Source: Sternotherus odoratus (lineage: Eukaryota; Chordata; Testudines; Kinosternidae). From it: DNA of 64,000 bases. Within the stretch, counting starts at the first letter, position 1; the number at the start of each line of letters is the position of its first letter. The position numbers were made by a program, and so were the translations under genes. This document shows, piece by piece, positions 1-10,753 of the stretch. The stretch lies in contig JAVMKO010000009.1 in the NCBI GenBank assembly GCA_032164245.1, positions 77,881,212-77,945,211 of the forward strand, given 5' to 3'. The notes below the pieces were generated by a model. It worked only from the letters and a program-made list of their open reading frames with translations, ran no database searches and was not told where the DNA came from.

Positions 1-60
1 TGTCATTGATAGCAGACAGAGCAGACTGAGTGTGTGCACTTTGCACTATTCTTGTTGGAT

Positions 61-210
61 ACACAGGGCCTAATTCTCATTCATACCAAGGATCCTTTGC
101 ACCTGGTAGTGTAAAGGGGCTTTAAAGGGGGCATAAGTTAAATTTACACTCACCTTAAGGCCGGTTTACACTGTTCTTTCACAAACACGAATCAGACCCA
201 GAGTTCACTC
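61..210. repeat. Miniature interspersed repeat, CTAATTCTCA-type
   Basis: The segment has short runs of the type TTTGCACC, GTGTAAAG, CTTTAAAG and TTTACACT in semi-palindromic order. A diverged second copy lies at 50870-51025 with the same order of blocks. This points to a dispersed non-autonomous element. I cannot name the family. Confidence 0.45.
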
Positions 211-252
211 TCTGCACTTGCTTTGTAACATAAACCACAATTCAGTCTTTAA

Positions 253-321
253 GGGCCAAATCCAGCTCCCATTTGTCATCAGTTAAATTTCCACTAACAT
301 TAATGGAACCTGGATTGGGCC
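253..321. mobile_element. Short palindromic MITE (GGGCC-ended)
   Basis: The ends are inverted: GGGCCAAATCCAG on the left and CTGGATTGGGCC on the right, with about 45 bp between them. This matches a family of short GGGCC-ended palindromic elements that recurs through the window. It has no coding capacity. Confidence 0.55.
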
Positions 322-1031
322 ATTAATAGCACAATCCTATAAAGGAAATATCAGGCAAACATTTTGTACTTCATTCCTCCTGACATAAAAATCAAGACAA
401 AATGGGTAGAGTTTATTATATATAAATTACTATAATATTAATATTAAGGATATACATAGTCTTCGTTTTCATTGATTCGGTGGATTTAAAATGGATTAAA
501 ACTATTCTTTTTGTGTATGATTATTTAACAATTTATTTTTACACCAATTTTTATTCTGTTCTAAGAGAGTACAATTCTAAAGAAGTTGTATTCAAGAGTT
601 CTCAGTGCAAAACGAGTAATGGTAGATATTTTTGAAAGTAATACATCTATTCTTTAAGAACTATTATAGAAATGCATAGATTTTAAACACAGGTATTGTG
701 TCCTCAATTGTCCAATTCTGAGCAAGTGGACACAAATTTCAAAATGTATGGACTATTGGAGAAATTTAAAACATATCTTTCTGAGGGCACAGTAGATATT
801 AAGAATGGTTTTGAAGTGTATAATTTTTATTTTTCACAAATGAAAATTCTGCATTATTTTGTTTGTTAAGATCATTTTGGGTAAATTCTCCACCCAATTC
901 ATTGTTTCAAAATGAATGGGAGAAGGAAAAGAGAAAAACCCACTGTTTCCTCACCTACTTGTACGTTCTTAGTAGACTAACATCCTAACACTTGGCTTTT
1001 CCTCTCACACACAGAACATTTTATATAGAGA

Positions 1032-1128
1032 GGCCTAAGTTCTACAAACGTTTATGCACAAGCTCAACTTTAAGCATACGAATAGAAAGAAATTAAGCAC
1101 ATGCATAAGTGTTGGCAGTATCAGGGCC
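1032..1128. mobile_element. Short palindromic MITE (GGCC-ended, TTAAGCAC arms)
   Basis: The left arm contains TTTATGCACAAGCTCAACTT and the right arm contains AAGTGTT preceded by AAGCACATGCAT, so the two halves are imperfect reverse complements. The outer ends are GGCC and GGGCC. A half copy of the same family, with CACTTAAGTATGTGCTTAAC, is at 10338-10431. The length of about 97 bp and the absence of coding fit a non-autonomous DNA element. Confidence 0.6.
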
Positions 1129-2344
1129 ATATTTGTTGTCTCTCATGAACATAATCTGTGCATACTGGGAGACATAATATAGTCGTTAGAAAGGACCACT
1201 ACAGTCATTTGGAACATTCGAAGCACTTCCATTAAAATGAGCACTGTACAGTCAACCCACCTTAGAATCAGTTGTGATTTTTTTAAAAAAAATTGGGATA
1301 CTCATTTCAGCCCTTTGCAATCAGTATCCCATTACTGGAAGAGCTACTAGATATCTAATTCATCTGCAATAAACCAAAAGCTATGAAATACATACAAAAA
1401 GATTAACTAGCTGCTGCAAGCCTGTCCAAATCAAAAGCATATCAAACCGTTGTGTGGCATAGTCCCTTTTTATTCCTTTGGGATTTCATATTTCAATAGA
1501 AGATAAAATTGAATTCAGTAATTCAAAGTAACCACAATGGATTAGGTTCTGCTACCCTTACTGACATTGAGTGGATCCATAGCTCTTGCAAACACTTGCA
1601 CGAAAGCTTAACTCTGTTCCCAAGTGTAGTCTCATTGAAATCAAGGGACCTATTCACCTTAGAATTAAGAATATGTACTAATTGTTGCAGGATCAGGGCC
1701 TTACTTTGCGAGGAGTCTCTCTGAAATCAACAGGATTGTGCACGTAGTAAATGCGAACTCCACGTGAGAAAGGGGGTGGCCCGACATAAAATATCATATT
1801 GTAGTTTGCCAAATTAGATTTTAACCAGTAAACTACTCTCCCCGATTGGTTGAAAGAGTCTCCCAACCTATAATTATGAACCACCACTGCATAACGATGC
1901 TGGTCTTTCCCCCTTACTGGTGATTTGCAAAGAGCACTCACCTTCCTACAGCTGCTCACAATATAAAATGGAACGCTAAAGTGGTGGCCTTTCAGTGGAT
2001 GCCACTGATTGGGAAGAGAAAGTGACATGTACATTTACATTCTGATGAATCCATCAGGGAATGCCTGGCTAAAAATCAAAGCAGCAGAAATAATCAAGGG
2101 GGACATCCCCTGGTGATGAAATTCTCAGGCAGCAAAGCTCCTTAGAGAGAATAAGTCACATCGTAAGTCTCTTTGATATCCTTGTTATGCTCCCCAAAGA
2201 ATTCAAACAGACATTCTCCCCGAACACTTCTTTAGACAATTATGTTTGCAAAGGGAAAGCTTCCAGGCTCATAATTAAATGAAGAGATTCTGATTTGAAC
2301 AATTCAAGTACATTTTCCTCTTTTAAAATAAAGAGATTAAATGT

Positions 2345-2545
2345 CAGTTTTGGAGTTAGGAAAACCTAAGTACAAATTCCTTTGGAGAGCAATATATACT
2401 TATTGAGGGACCTTGCAGAGTGTTCAGAAAAGGTAATATGAATCCAGACTCCTTTCAATCCCTGGTTTTGTCACCAAACTGCTATATAAAGGTGGCCATG
2501 TTACTTAACCTGACTGTGCTTCAATTTACTAGTTTCAAAGGTATA
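2345..2545 (+). repeat. Possible MIR-type SINE fragment
   Basis: The part around 2498-2530, GTTACTTAACCTGACTGTGC followed by TTCAATTTACTAG, resembles the central region of MIR-type SINEs (the 'acttaacctctctgtgcctcagtttc' motif). The rest is too diverged to place the ends. Confidence 0.4.
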
Positions 2546-2669
2546 ACTATCTGTAGAATCAGACAATCAAGATCAACAGAATACTTCTCTTCCTCAGGGG
2601 GTGAGGCTTAATTAATATTTGCAAAATGCATTCAGATGAAAGACACTCCATAAGTGTAAAGTATTGTAT

Positions 2670-2679
2670 AGCCATTTAC
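2670..2679 (-). promoter_or_regulatory. AFF2: Splice donor of AFF2 exon 2
   Basis: The minus strand reads AAG|GTAAATGGC across position 2680/2679. This is a good U1-type donor and it fixes the exon end after a complete lysine codon. Confidence 0.88.
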
Positions 2680-2800
2680 CTTGTAGGGTTCTCCAAAGAG
2701 ATTAAAACCTGAAGCAAAGAGATCTTCATCTTGCTGGACTTCTTGATTTCTTCGCTCCCATTCTTTCCTTTTAAGTGCACTCCGGTCTTGCTCATAGTGA
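2680..2800 (-). CDS. AFF2: AFF2 (FMR2) coding exon 2, AF4/FMR2 N-terminal homology
   Basis: AFF2 is a nuclear AF4/FMR2-family protein, a scaffold linked to super elongation complexes that bind P-TEFb and promote RNA polymerase II elongation. In humans, silencing of AFF2 causes FRAXE intellectual disability. On the minus strand the exon starts right after a strong polypyrimidine tract ending in CAG, and ends at AAG before GTAAAT. It is 121 bp: one base completing a codon begun in exon 1, then 40 codons. The intron is therefore phase 2 on entry and phase 0 on exit. The peptide begins [10 protein letters not shown], contains [11 protein letters not shown] and ends LFGEPYK. These motifs belong to the N-terminal homology domain. 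HYEQDRSAL and the [10 protein letters not shown] block fit AFF2, whereas as I recall them AFF3 has YEPDRNAL and AFF4 EDRNVL. No stop or frameshift is present, so the exon looks functional. Continuation exons are outside the window. The AFF2 assignment rests on memory of the human protein, not a search. Confidence 0.93.
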
Positions 2801-2830
2801 CTGAAAAAGAGGGTGAGACAAAAAAGAAAC
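2801..2830 (-). promoter_or_regulatory. AFF2: Splice acceptor and polypyrimidine tract of AFF2 exon 2
   Basis: Read on the minus strand, the 30 bases before the exon are almost all pyrimidine and end in CTCTTTTTCAG. This is a strong 3' splice site. It fixes the exon start at 2800 rather than at the upstream in-frame ATG near 2832, which lies in the intron. Confidence 0.9.
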
Positions 2831-3029
2831 AATTATGTCCTTCATAAGTCAGTTAGACATTCATTGTTACCAATATCAGGAACAAAACACTGGAAGCAGT
2901 ACAATTCAAGCTCATTACTTTGAAAGAGAGTGATATCCATCCAACAGTTTTCCCAAATGTAAATTTGGGATCATACTACCGTACTAAATACGGCTATTTA
3001 GCCCAGCGCTCAGATATCACAGAATTTGT

Positions 3030-3915
3030 TCCAAAGAGAAATCCAACCTAAACATACTTTAAATCTGCCTTTGCTACACTAGGACACTCCATGAGAAAAA
3101 CAGACCAAATCATGGAACGAGCCATCCAACTACTGTGGAAGAACCTATCCCAGTACCACCCCACACTAGAATCCACAAGGGGTATCATCAAAAAATTACA
3201 ACTCAGACTCGATGATGGATCACATCCTTAAAGAAATCTCCCCCCCCCTTCTTGCCTTCAAACAAGCCCCCAATTTAGCCAAGCTCATCCTCAGAGGCAA
3301 GCTCCCCACTGTTCAACACAAAGTGCCACCAGACTCTGCAGAACAACAGATACAAAACCTGTAGACTGCTACAATGAGCTATATCCCTTAGAACACACCT
3401 TTCAAGGTCTATGTCTTCTACACAGGCCTATCACATGTGGTGTACCCCATCCAGTGCATCAAATGCTCCAACAATAACAATGTGAGTGAAACCAGACAAT
3501 CACTACGCTCTCACATGAACTCTCACAGAAAACATGATAAAAGATAAAAACATCATGTCACCCATGGATGTCTTCAAAGGGAACCTGCCCAACCTCTGAA
3601 AGATGAGCCTGAAAATATAAATTTCTAACTCTTCTGAGCACTGAACTCAGTAAAAGACACCAGATTTATGGTCATTACAACCATTTGTAACACACCCTTA
3701 ACTGCTAACCCTTAACTGCCCACTTCATTTTAAGTGCTCTCCTACAGCATATGTGAATTTCTTATGCTTAATCTGTCCCAGTTTATATCTAGTTTAGACA
3801 CTTAGTTACCTTCTCTAGGCCTGAAGAAGAGCTCTGCAAAGCTGGAAAGTTTATCTTTTCCACCAACAGAAGTTGGTCCAATAAAAGATATTACCTCACC
3901 CACCATGTCTCTAAA
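3030..3915 (+). mobile_element. Decayed Penelope-like retroelement, 3' half with GIY-YIG remnant
   Basis: Penelope-like elements encode a reverse transcriptase followed by a GIY-YIG endonuclease. At 3437-3546 one plus-strand frame reads VVYPIQCIKC, then a short Asn-rich stretch, then SETRQSLRSHMNSHRK and a stop. This matches the GIY-YIG pattern of these elements (VY-x-IQC-x-KC ... GET-x-x-SLR-x-R-M-x-x-HR), with the expected Gly and second Tyr lost. Upstream frames are broken. The 3' end, at about 3820-3905, has a CTGAAGA...GAAA core followed by CCAACAGAAGTTGGTCC and ATTACCTCACCCACC, a 3' terminus I recognise as common in turtle and crocodilian genomes. Frameshifts and stops show it is an old, dead copy. 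The 5' boundary is uncertain. Confidence 0.7.
3821..3877 (+). ncRNA. Degenerate hammerhead-ribozyme-like motif in Penelope terminus
   Basis: CTGAAGA at 3821 is followed by an extra A, a 4-5 bp stem (GAGCT with AGCTG) and GAAA at about 3845. This is the order of a hammerhead core (CUGANGA, stem II, GAAA, stem III). Hammerhead motifs are known in Penelope-like elements. The last base pair of stem II is broken and stem III is not convincing, so activity is unlikely. A self-complementary CCAAC...GTTGG hairpin follows at 3862-3875. Confidence 0.4.
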
Positions 3916-4239
3916 TAGAACTAGTCATTCTAAAATTAAAAAAAACACAGTTAAATACACAAAATCTGCCATTTCCAGATGGTGCTTTCTGACAGAAAAA
4001 GTTCAGTACAACTTGTCTATAAGAGTGCATGTATAAATATGTAGGCACACTGTGTGTGTACACGTGCACGCACACACAGAGAATATACCTATATGGAGAA
4101 GCAACTATGGAGTCAGACAGGTTCCATATTTATATCTTCAGTTCCATTTAATTGTAACACTTGCCTACATATCAACATTCTACTGCAGCCAAGTGTGATT
4201 CAGAACAACTATTTCAATCCCATCTACTTGTTAACATTT

Positions 4240-4660
4240 ATGTAACATTTGGTTGTGGGCATAGATAGGGTGCACCACTCACACATTTCCAGAATACTGG
4301 ACATTTCAGTACTTCCTGAAATGGTATGGGCCCACCCTGGTGGGATGACACCGCCCCTTCCAGTGTGACCTCACACGCATGATGTGTACATGGTCAAGTT
4401 GCTTGAAGGATGCCATTTTGAAAAGCGTGCTATACTGCCCTCTTGGCGTGACGTCACAGGCATGGTGCATGCAATATCACACTGATGGGGCACAGCAGCC
4501 TGCTGTTCAAAATGGTATCCTCATACGATACCAGACAAAACCATGTCCAGTTACATCTCAATATTGGACCTGGGCGAAACCACCCAAAAAAGAGGGCTGC
4601 CTAGCTTAAAATGGGGTGAACGGCCAGCTTACACCTAGGAGTGGTTAAAAAATGTTTCAT
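4240..4660. repeat. Unclassified repeat-like segment with internal duplication
   Basis: This block is richer in CpG and GC than its surroundings. It holds two related motifs about 82 bp apart: GTGACCTCACACGCATGATG near 4366 and GTGACGTCACAGGCATGGTG near 4448. I suspect an interspersed element, but I found no terminal inverted repeats or target duplication. A 76-codon open frame at 4379-4609 has no recognisable domain. Confidence 0.35.
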
Positions 4661-6574
4661 GTAGTGCTGTTCAGAAGGGAGGGAAGTTAGGTTAGTCGAC
4701 TTTAGAGGCAGATAATTCTGCACACAAGCAAATAAACCAAAAAAGGTCGGAGTAGTGATAGCAAGACATCTGTTATCTTTATGTCAGCTCACTTTGTGCA
4801 CCTGCCAGACCTAGATGACAAGCTGAGAGATCACATCTACTTCTCTCATGAGCAGGACTGAAGTACTTTGGTCTCTTGTCTTTGCAAACTACTTCCTGCT
4901 CCTCTGAGGGAAAAGATGTAATTAAAACACTGAAGAGGAGGGAAAAAAAGAAAAGAAGAGAAGAGACACATTTTCCACTTGCTTTGACAACCCCTCATGT
5001 GACAAGCATTAAGGGACACTTCTGTGCTTTCAACCCCTCTTTGATTTGTTATAAGACTTTTGGCTCTATTTTGTGTCAGTTAATTAGCTACAAATTCCAG
5101 ATGACAATTTGAATAGCAGATTGAGTATGCACACTGACGTTATCTGTTGTAAGAAAAATTGCCTGCTAGATTTTATATATACATGCACGCGCACACACAC
5201 ACTTATGTAACGGAGAATAGTGAATTCTGATATCCTGATGAGAATGAATTTAATCTCCATAGAGCTCTACTGCACTTGGAAGATAACCAAATATCTACAA
5301 CTTTTGCCTTTTTAGCTCAGCGTGATGTTGTATTGGAAGCGTCACATGGAGAGATATAATGAGGAATGAACTGCACAGTGATGAGGCTTTGACAGTGTAT
5401 AAAGTCACTGATTTCTGAGTGAAACCACAATTACTAATTTGAAGCACCAGCTAATTAAAACCACAGCAATGTATTTAGCCTCTTGTTATACCTACTGCAG
5501 TTTATAATTATGAGGACCTCTTTATCTACTCAATTAAAGTTCTTATGATTCAGGCAGGTTGTGTTTGAACCTCCAAGACCCACAGAGACTGCAGGCAAGC
5601 ATATGTCTATCTCCTGATGATTTCATGTACCCTTAGACTTGCATACTTGTTTTCATACGGGGGGGAGGGGGGGGAGAGATAGACTAATGCTACAAAGACA
5701 ATATGGAAATCAGAAATATGAATTAATAATCGGTTGGAGCAATTCAAGATCATTCATGCTTGGAGTGAATAGGCTTGAGTATAGTTTATTAATAGGATGT
5801 AAAGCCACCTAAGTTGTGAAGCTGAGTTAAACTAGATTTTCATTGCCGCTTCCCATTTTCAGGTTGGAAACTCAAATGCAACATCATTTTATTTAGTTCG
5901 TTTTACAACACATTCTGCCATAATGATATCACTGCCTTGGGATCATTTGCTAGTGTAAAGTGATAGGACAGTTCTATTGTCAATGCTACTATTGCATGCT
6001 TGTCAAAATTAGAGCATTATTTACTAATTTATTGGGGGAAAATAAAGGAAATTAAATTACTATACCAAAACCACTTACCATATTATTGCAAGCTACAAGA
6101 TAGATAGATAGTAGCAGACTATACATTCACAATGTATATAACGGGAAGAAAGAATCTGCACTTCACCCCTCCATGGACTATCTGGACCTTGGGTCCACAT
6201 ATGCCAGAGTGGGGCAAGTGGGTAGAAATAGAGTGGACTATTGGCTCCACTCCACTATCACCTTGGGAAAACGTAGCTGAGTCTGTGTGGGTGTGGGGAG
6301 GATTGTAATTTTCTGCTTGTATAGCCCAGCTGAAAATGTATACTCCATACTCACCCCCAAAGCAAGGGGTGGGGGGAAGTGTCTTAGAAAAGTGTTTCTA
6401 AGACACAATGCCTCTTGGAGTAACGCAGTTTACATACCAACCCACACTAAGGGCTGTTCCTAAAGGCACAGTACAGTATTTGAACTACAGCTTGCTTGCC
6501 TTATTCAAGAAAGACATTTCCACTGACTTCCATAGCTAGTTGTGTCTAAGAACTGCAAGATTGGGACATAGAAG
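4661..6574. other. Intronic sequence, nothing recognised
   Basis: AT-rich single-copy-looking sequence. Notable only for a short alternating CA/CG stretch near 5188-5202, a G-rich run (GGGGGGGAGGGGGGGG type) at 5659-5676 and a few GATA repeats at 6100-6111. The part at 5400-5540 is rich in TAATTA-like motifs and could be conserved non-coding DNA, which needs an alignment. Confidence 0.5.
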
Positions 6575-6662
6575 GATAGTTTCCCCATAGAAGGGATCTC
6601 GAGACATCTTCTAATCCAGTCCCTTACACACAAGGCAGGATGAGGTACTGTCAGCAGTGTAC
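6575..6662 (-). mobile_element. CR1 LINE 3'-tail fragment
   Basis: The plus strand reads GAAGGGATCTCGAGACATCT followed by TCTAATCCAGTCCCTT and GGCAGGATGAGGT. This resembles the 3' untranslated tail of sauropsid CR1 (pattern 'gggacctcgaggtcatctagtccagtcccctgc...gcaggac'). Only the tail is present. CR1 copies are typically 5'-truncated like this. The orientation is uncertain. Confidence 0.5.
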
Positions 6663-7082
6663 TATTTCCTTTACCAGGCAAACTTTATGAAAGTATGGGC
6701 CCAATTTTTGCCCATTAATGTCCTCCACAAGCAGAGATGACCCATGCCTGCCAATAGTGGGGGAGGGGAGCAGAGTGAAGACATCCGGCTCAGTCCGTGT
6801 GAGCATGCTCAGTACACGCCAAGCAGCAAAACGGGAATGTGACCCCACTTAACACTCCCCCACACTTGACCCCACTTAATCCCCCCTTGCATCGCCTCTG
6901 TCCACAATACATACCACTGAAATCAGTGGAAGCAGGATGAGACTCCAAGAGCCACCCATACTTATGTGAGGAATCCCACTGAATTCAAAGTAAAATGTAT
7001 TTGGATGACTAGGGGCAGCACTATCAGAACTGTAGAACCTTACAAACGACAGGAACCCTGGCCATAGACTGTGTTAGAGCTT

Positions 7083-7157
7083 CAGGGTAAAATCCTGGCC
7101 ACACTGACGTCAAAGGGAGTTCTGCCATTGACTTCAACTGAGTCAACATTTCACCCT
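7083..7157. mobile_element. Short palindromic MITE
   Basis: AGGGTAAAATCCTGGCC on the left and a TTTCACCCT end on the right flank a TTGACTTCAACTGAGTCAA centre. This is the same design as the other short palindromic elements with a GACTTCAATG-type core in this window. Boundaries are approximate. Confidence 0.45.
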
Positions 7158-8454
7158 TAATGTGAAAATACATCACTAATTTAGGCTTAGATACCTGAAA
7201 GCTGTGTCCTTCCTCAAGCACACAAACTGTTCAGAACCCTGTAAGGAATCATTATACTATGGTATGTCTGAGCAAAAGAGTAACACTGGCATTTTAAAAC
7301 TAGTTCATATGTTTTATGAATCTCAATAAAATGGTTTACTCTACTTGATGGTGGTTATGTTACTAAACTACTAAGGCAAAATGATGAAACAGCATTAATT
7401 TAATGTGGCACAATTTCTTTACAATTAATTAACTTAATATAGTATTTACTATATTAACTATGTATACAAAGGTAAATAATTCAGTGTTTTTCTACCAAAC
7501 ACATTAAAATATTTCTCCTTTAGCAGATGTCCTCATGAAACCAGAAAAAAAATCATATTGAATTCACCCAAGAGACGAGAACAAGGCAGAAGCTCACTCC
7601 CGGGAGCCCTGATGATGTTTACAAACTATTCCACTATGCGGGTACATTTTATGACATCAGAAGAACCTCAAGTGAATTGCTGCCTTCTACACCATTTGCA
7701 AATATCTATATTTATCACATGTTCTGCAGTTCCAGGCATTAAAAAAATAATTACAGTTAATTTTGAATTCTCCACTCACACTGTGACATAAAAGCCTCAA
7801 GTATTTCCAAGCATGGAATGCATCTACACATTAGAAAGTGATTGTTTATCCATTTAGGTCAATGACTGATTGCTCTGCAAATTTATTTCTGTTACCAAAA
7901 TGCTCAGCACTAAACTAACCCTGCATTGCACATTAACTACAGAAAGCCACACATTTAATTTTAAAATGTACACAGATTAGAACAAGAATGAAGTCAGCCT
8001 TCCCCTTATCCAAAGACTGACACTACGATTGGATCTTAAGGTCATGGTGCACTGAGAACTGAGCACGCTGTTATCTCTGAACTTTCAATACAGCCTGATG
8101 AAACCTTTTTATAGCTTTTCTCCTCTAGGCTTTTGCTGTTGGAAACACCTCTAGATGACTGTTGGGTGAAGATCTCAAACAAAACTACATGTAATACCCT
8201 ACTGTAGCAAACCTGCATAAAAGCAAATAGAACTGCATTTGACTCATATGCCACAAGCAAGGTCACAGCTTCCTTACTCTATCTGCACCAGTCTTAGGAA
8301 GACTTGGTGAGCTCTGCTTTAGATTCCTGAGGTTTCAGATACCGCCTCGGTGATAAGACTCTTTTCAGTTGCTAAAATAAGGGAGTTAGAAGAAAACTTT
8401 GCAGCCAAAGACCCAATATTTTGGGTAAATTGGGGCTTAGAGGCAGTTGCTGAT
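7158..8454. other. Intronic sequence, nothing recognised
   Basis: AT-rich, with no convincing repeat ends, RNA genes or coding frames. Short frames at 7558-7791 and 8042-8266 lack recognisable motifs. Confidence 0.5.
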
Positions 8455-8660
8455 AATAATAATACTTAGATTTATATACACACCACTTATATTAATTTCA
8501 TTATAAATTTCTCTTTACTAGATTTTCTATTTATGAGATTAATTGTTGAACTGGAATAAACAGGTTCACACAGACATGTTCCCTTCCCCAAAATAGCTTA
8601 CAAACTAGGGTAGGCAAAACAATCCAATGACACAAAAGTCTAAGTAAAGGCAGGTATAAC
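8455..8660 (-). repeat. MIR/L2-related SINE tail
   Basis: An AATAATAATAC start, then ACACCACTTA, and further on CCCTTCCCCAAAATAGCTTA followed by CAAACTAGGGTAGG. This matches the tail of a common amniote repeat ('...aataataata...ccccaaagagcttacaatctaa...'). A related copy at 19225-19345 has the same AGAGCTTGCAAT block. Confidence 0.45.
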
Positions 8661-8779
8661 TATATTCTTAGTGAAGAGTAAAAGGTGAGAATGACTCCTG
8701 GAAGAAACAAGTTATAAAAAGATACATGAAAGGCACAGACAAGATTTTAAGGATGGATTTGTCCAACAGGAAATAAGAG

Positions 8780-9960
8780 GCTATTGGGACACCAAGAATA
8801 AAGTCATGATGTTAGAAGTGGGAAAAAGAGGCAAAAGACTGGGGGAGAAGAAAGGGAGAGAAAAAAGAGGAGGATACAATGGGAAGAGAGATGCAGAGGA
8901 TATGTAACATTACCTAGGCTCTAATAGGTGAGAAAGAGCTTGACTGTAACACAGTAAGGAAAGAAAGTCAGTGAAAGGTTCAAGGAAGAGGAAGATGCTA
9001 TCTGAGGAACATAACAAGATGGACTAGGTGCTCAGCTGATGTACACTGGCACAGCTTCACTGAAATTAAGGAAGTTACATCAACTTACATTAGCTCTGGC
9101 TCAACAATTTTAGCCACAGCACTTTGGGGAGAGGTGAGAAGTTGGCTGAGAGGGGACGTTACAAAATCAAGGCAAAAGATGGCAAAGCTCATATAAATGT
9201 TTTAGTATTGGGGGTGGAGAGTAAGGGTGGATTTTGGTGATCCACCCTTTACTCTCTGCCCTCCAATAATAAAAGCCTTATCCAACATGAATTAGCAAGA
9301 GAGTGGTTTGGAGGAAGAGGGTAGAAAGAAATGAGAGAAAGGATAAAAGACTGAAAGCTCTGGCGATGAAGAGGACAGCGCAGTTATCAATTGTGAAAGC
9401 GAAAGGAGTTGATAGAGAAGATTTTGGAGAAAGTGAAGAACTGTTCTTGGGAGAGAGAGAGAGAGAGAGACGGAGTTGGAGAAAGCTGTCTTAAAAGGAG
9501 ATGACTAAAACAGCTGACGTGGCAATAGGGCAGGGTAGGGGTTGAGATACCATGACAAGGATTCATTGGCAGGGATGTGGTAGCTGAAGCTAAGGAAATA
9601 GACAAGGTCTCTCAAAGGGGGAATGAGAAGGAGAATAGGGGGGAAATGAAGACACTGAAGGACACCAACAGCCAAGAGGAGAGGGGAAGTCAAAGAATCA
9701 CCAGACAAAAGGAGTAGCCAGTGAGATAGAGAGAAACCAGAAGAAGAGAAAGCAATCAACCGTCAAATGCAGCAAAGTGATGAAGAATAAAAACAGAGGA
9801 ATGTTACTTTGACTTAGCAAAGGAGATCCCAGTAGGGAGCTTGGGGACAGCAGAAGCCACATTTGGAAAGAATCAAGGAGAGCTGCAGAAAGGACGTATA
9901 GTCAGCAATAACAGACAGCACACTCAAGGAGATCTGAATGGTTTTGCAGATTGACAGAGT
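8780..9960. repeat. Purine-rich low-complexity tract
   Basis: Over more than 1 kb the plus strand is dominated by A and G, with runs such as GAGAAGAAAGGGAGAG, and an exact (GA)n at about 9452-9469. Pyrimidine-only frames on the minus strand are a consequence of this bias. I see no transposon ends apart from the hairpin at 9207-9266. Confidence 0.6.
9207..9266. repeat. Inverted repeat, 26-28 bp arms
   Basis: The left arm at 9207-9232 contains GAGAGTAAGGGTGGAT. The right arm at 9240-9266 contains ATCCACCCTTTACTCTC. A 7-nt loop separates them, and the arms match apart from two single-base gaps and one or two mismatches. The hairpin sits inside purine-rich DNA and may be a remnant of a palindromic element. 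Confidence 0.7.
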
Positions 9961-10337
9961 TTTTACAGATATTCAATACCATAGCCAGATTTGAAAAGAC
10001 ATAGTGCAACTCTTTAGCATCCAGCCTCCTGACCTCTCAAATCTAATTCTTTATCAGTTTTTAATTCTGTCTTAAAAATATTGTATACTCTTAAATTATG
10101 AAAGAATTCATTTGAACAAAATACTTGTCTTCTGTGGAAACCAGAAGTAAACAGGGGCTTTCCAAAATAAGGCACGAAGAACAGTGAATTTATAAATTTG
10201 CTATTTAAATAACGAAAGTACTTATCCAAGGTTGCTGCTTCCTCATTCTGCCTTTAAGATGTCAGGATACCATTCTTGTTTAGTTTTCATCGGACATTAT
10301 GGCGGTTGCTGGTGTATGTGTCAAACACTTAGCACTC

Positions 10338-10431
10338 TGGCCCCAATCCAGCACAGCACTTAAGTATGTGCTTAACTTTATGCAGATGAGTACTCTAATT
10401 GAAGTCAACAAGACCTTGGGTAAGGACTTTC
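10338..10431. mobile_element. Half copy of palindromic MITE
   Basis: GGCCCCAATCCAGCACAGC, then CACTTAAGTATGTGCTTAAC and GAAGTCAACAAGACC. This corresponds to the left half and centre of the element at 1032-1128. The mirrored half is missing or mutated. Confidence 0.5.
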
Positions 10432-10753
10432 CTTGACCAGAGTCAGAGCATTGGTAGTCTTTATTCACGGTAAATATAACAATATAAACAAACAACTTTG
10501 AGGCACAGAGAATAGTTCTCCCCTCGCCTAGTCCGTTGACCAGGGCTAATCCTGATTTACACCAGAGTAAATGAAAATCAGGCCCAGGGTTTTTATTTTC
10601 ATTGCAACTTTGGCATGAGCACTGGACTAGGGAAATGGATTCAGTCAATAAGGTGATTACAAAAGCCAAATTAAAAAAAAAAGTTTAGCTAAACACTCCC
10701 TCCTTAGGAGGCTAGATTGTAAAATGATACATTTCACACAAAAAAAATAATAA

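Larger units (their letters stand above)
1..2679 (-). other. AFF2: AFF2 intron 2 (partial)
   Basis: By inference this lies downstream of the exon at 2680-2800 on the minus strand, so it is the 5' part of the next intron. It is AT-rich, and no reading frame in it looks coding. It contains several miniature palindromic repeats, listed separately. A 113-codon open frame on the minus strand at 1693-2034 has no recognisable domain and overlaps repeat-like sequence. I treat it as chance. I see nothing else in 330-1030 or 1130-2340. Confidence 0.8.

Noticed and set aside
1600..1614. Another hammerhead-like core (CACGAAAGCTTAAC)
   Set aside because: Only the GAAAGCTTA word is present. There is no CTGANGA box or paired stem II nearby.
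1693..2034. 113-codon open frame on the minus strand
   Set aside because: No recognisable motif, no flanking splice sites and repeat-like DNA at one end. Most likely chance.
4449..4456. TGACGTCA as a CREB-binding promoter element
   Set aside because: A perfect CRE palindrome, but it sits in a repeat-like block with a diverged twin (TGACCTCA) 82 bp away, far from any promoter.
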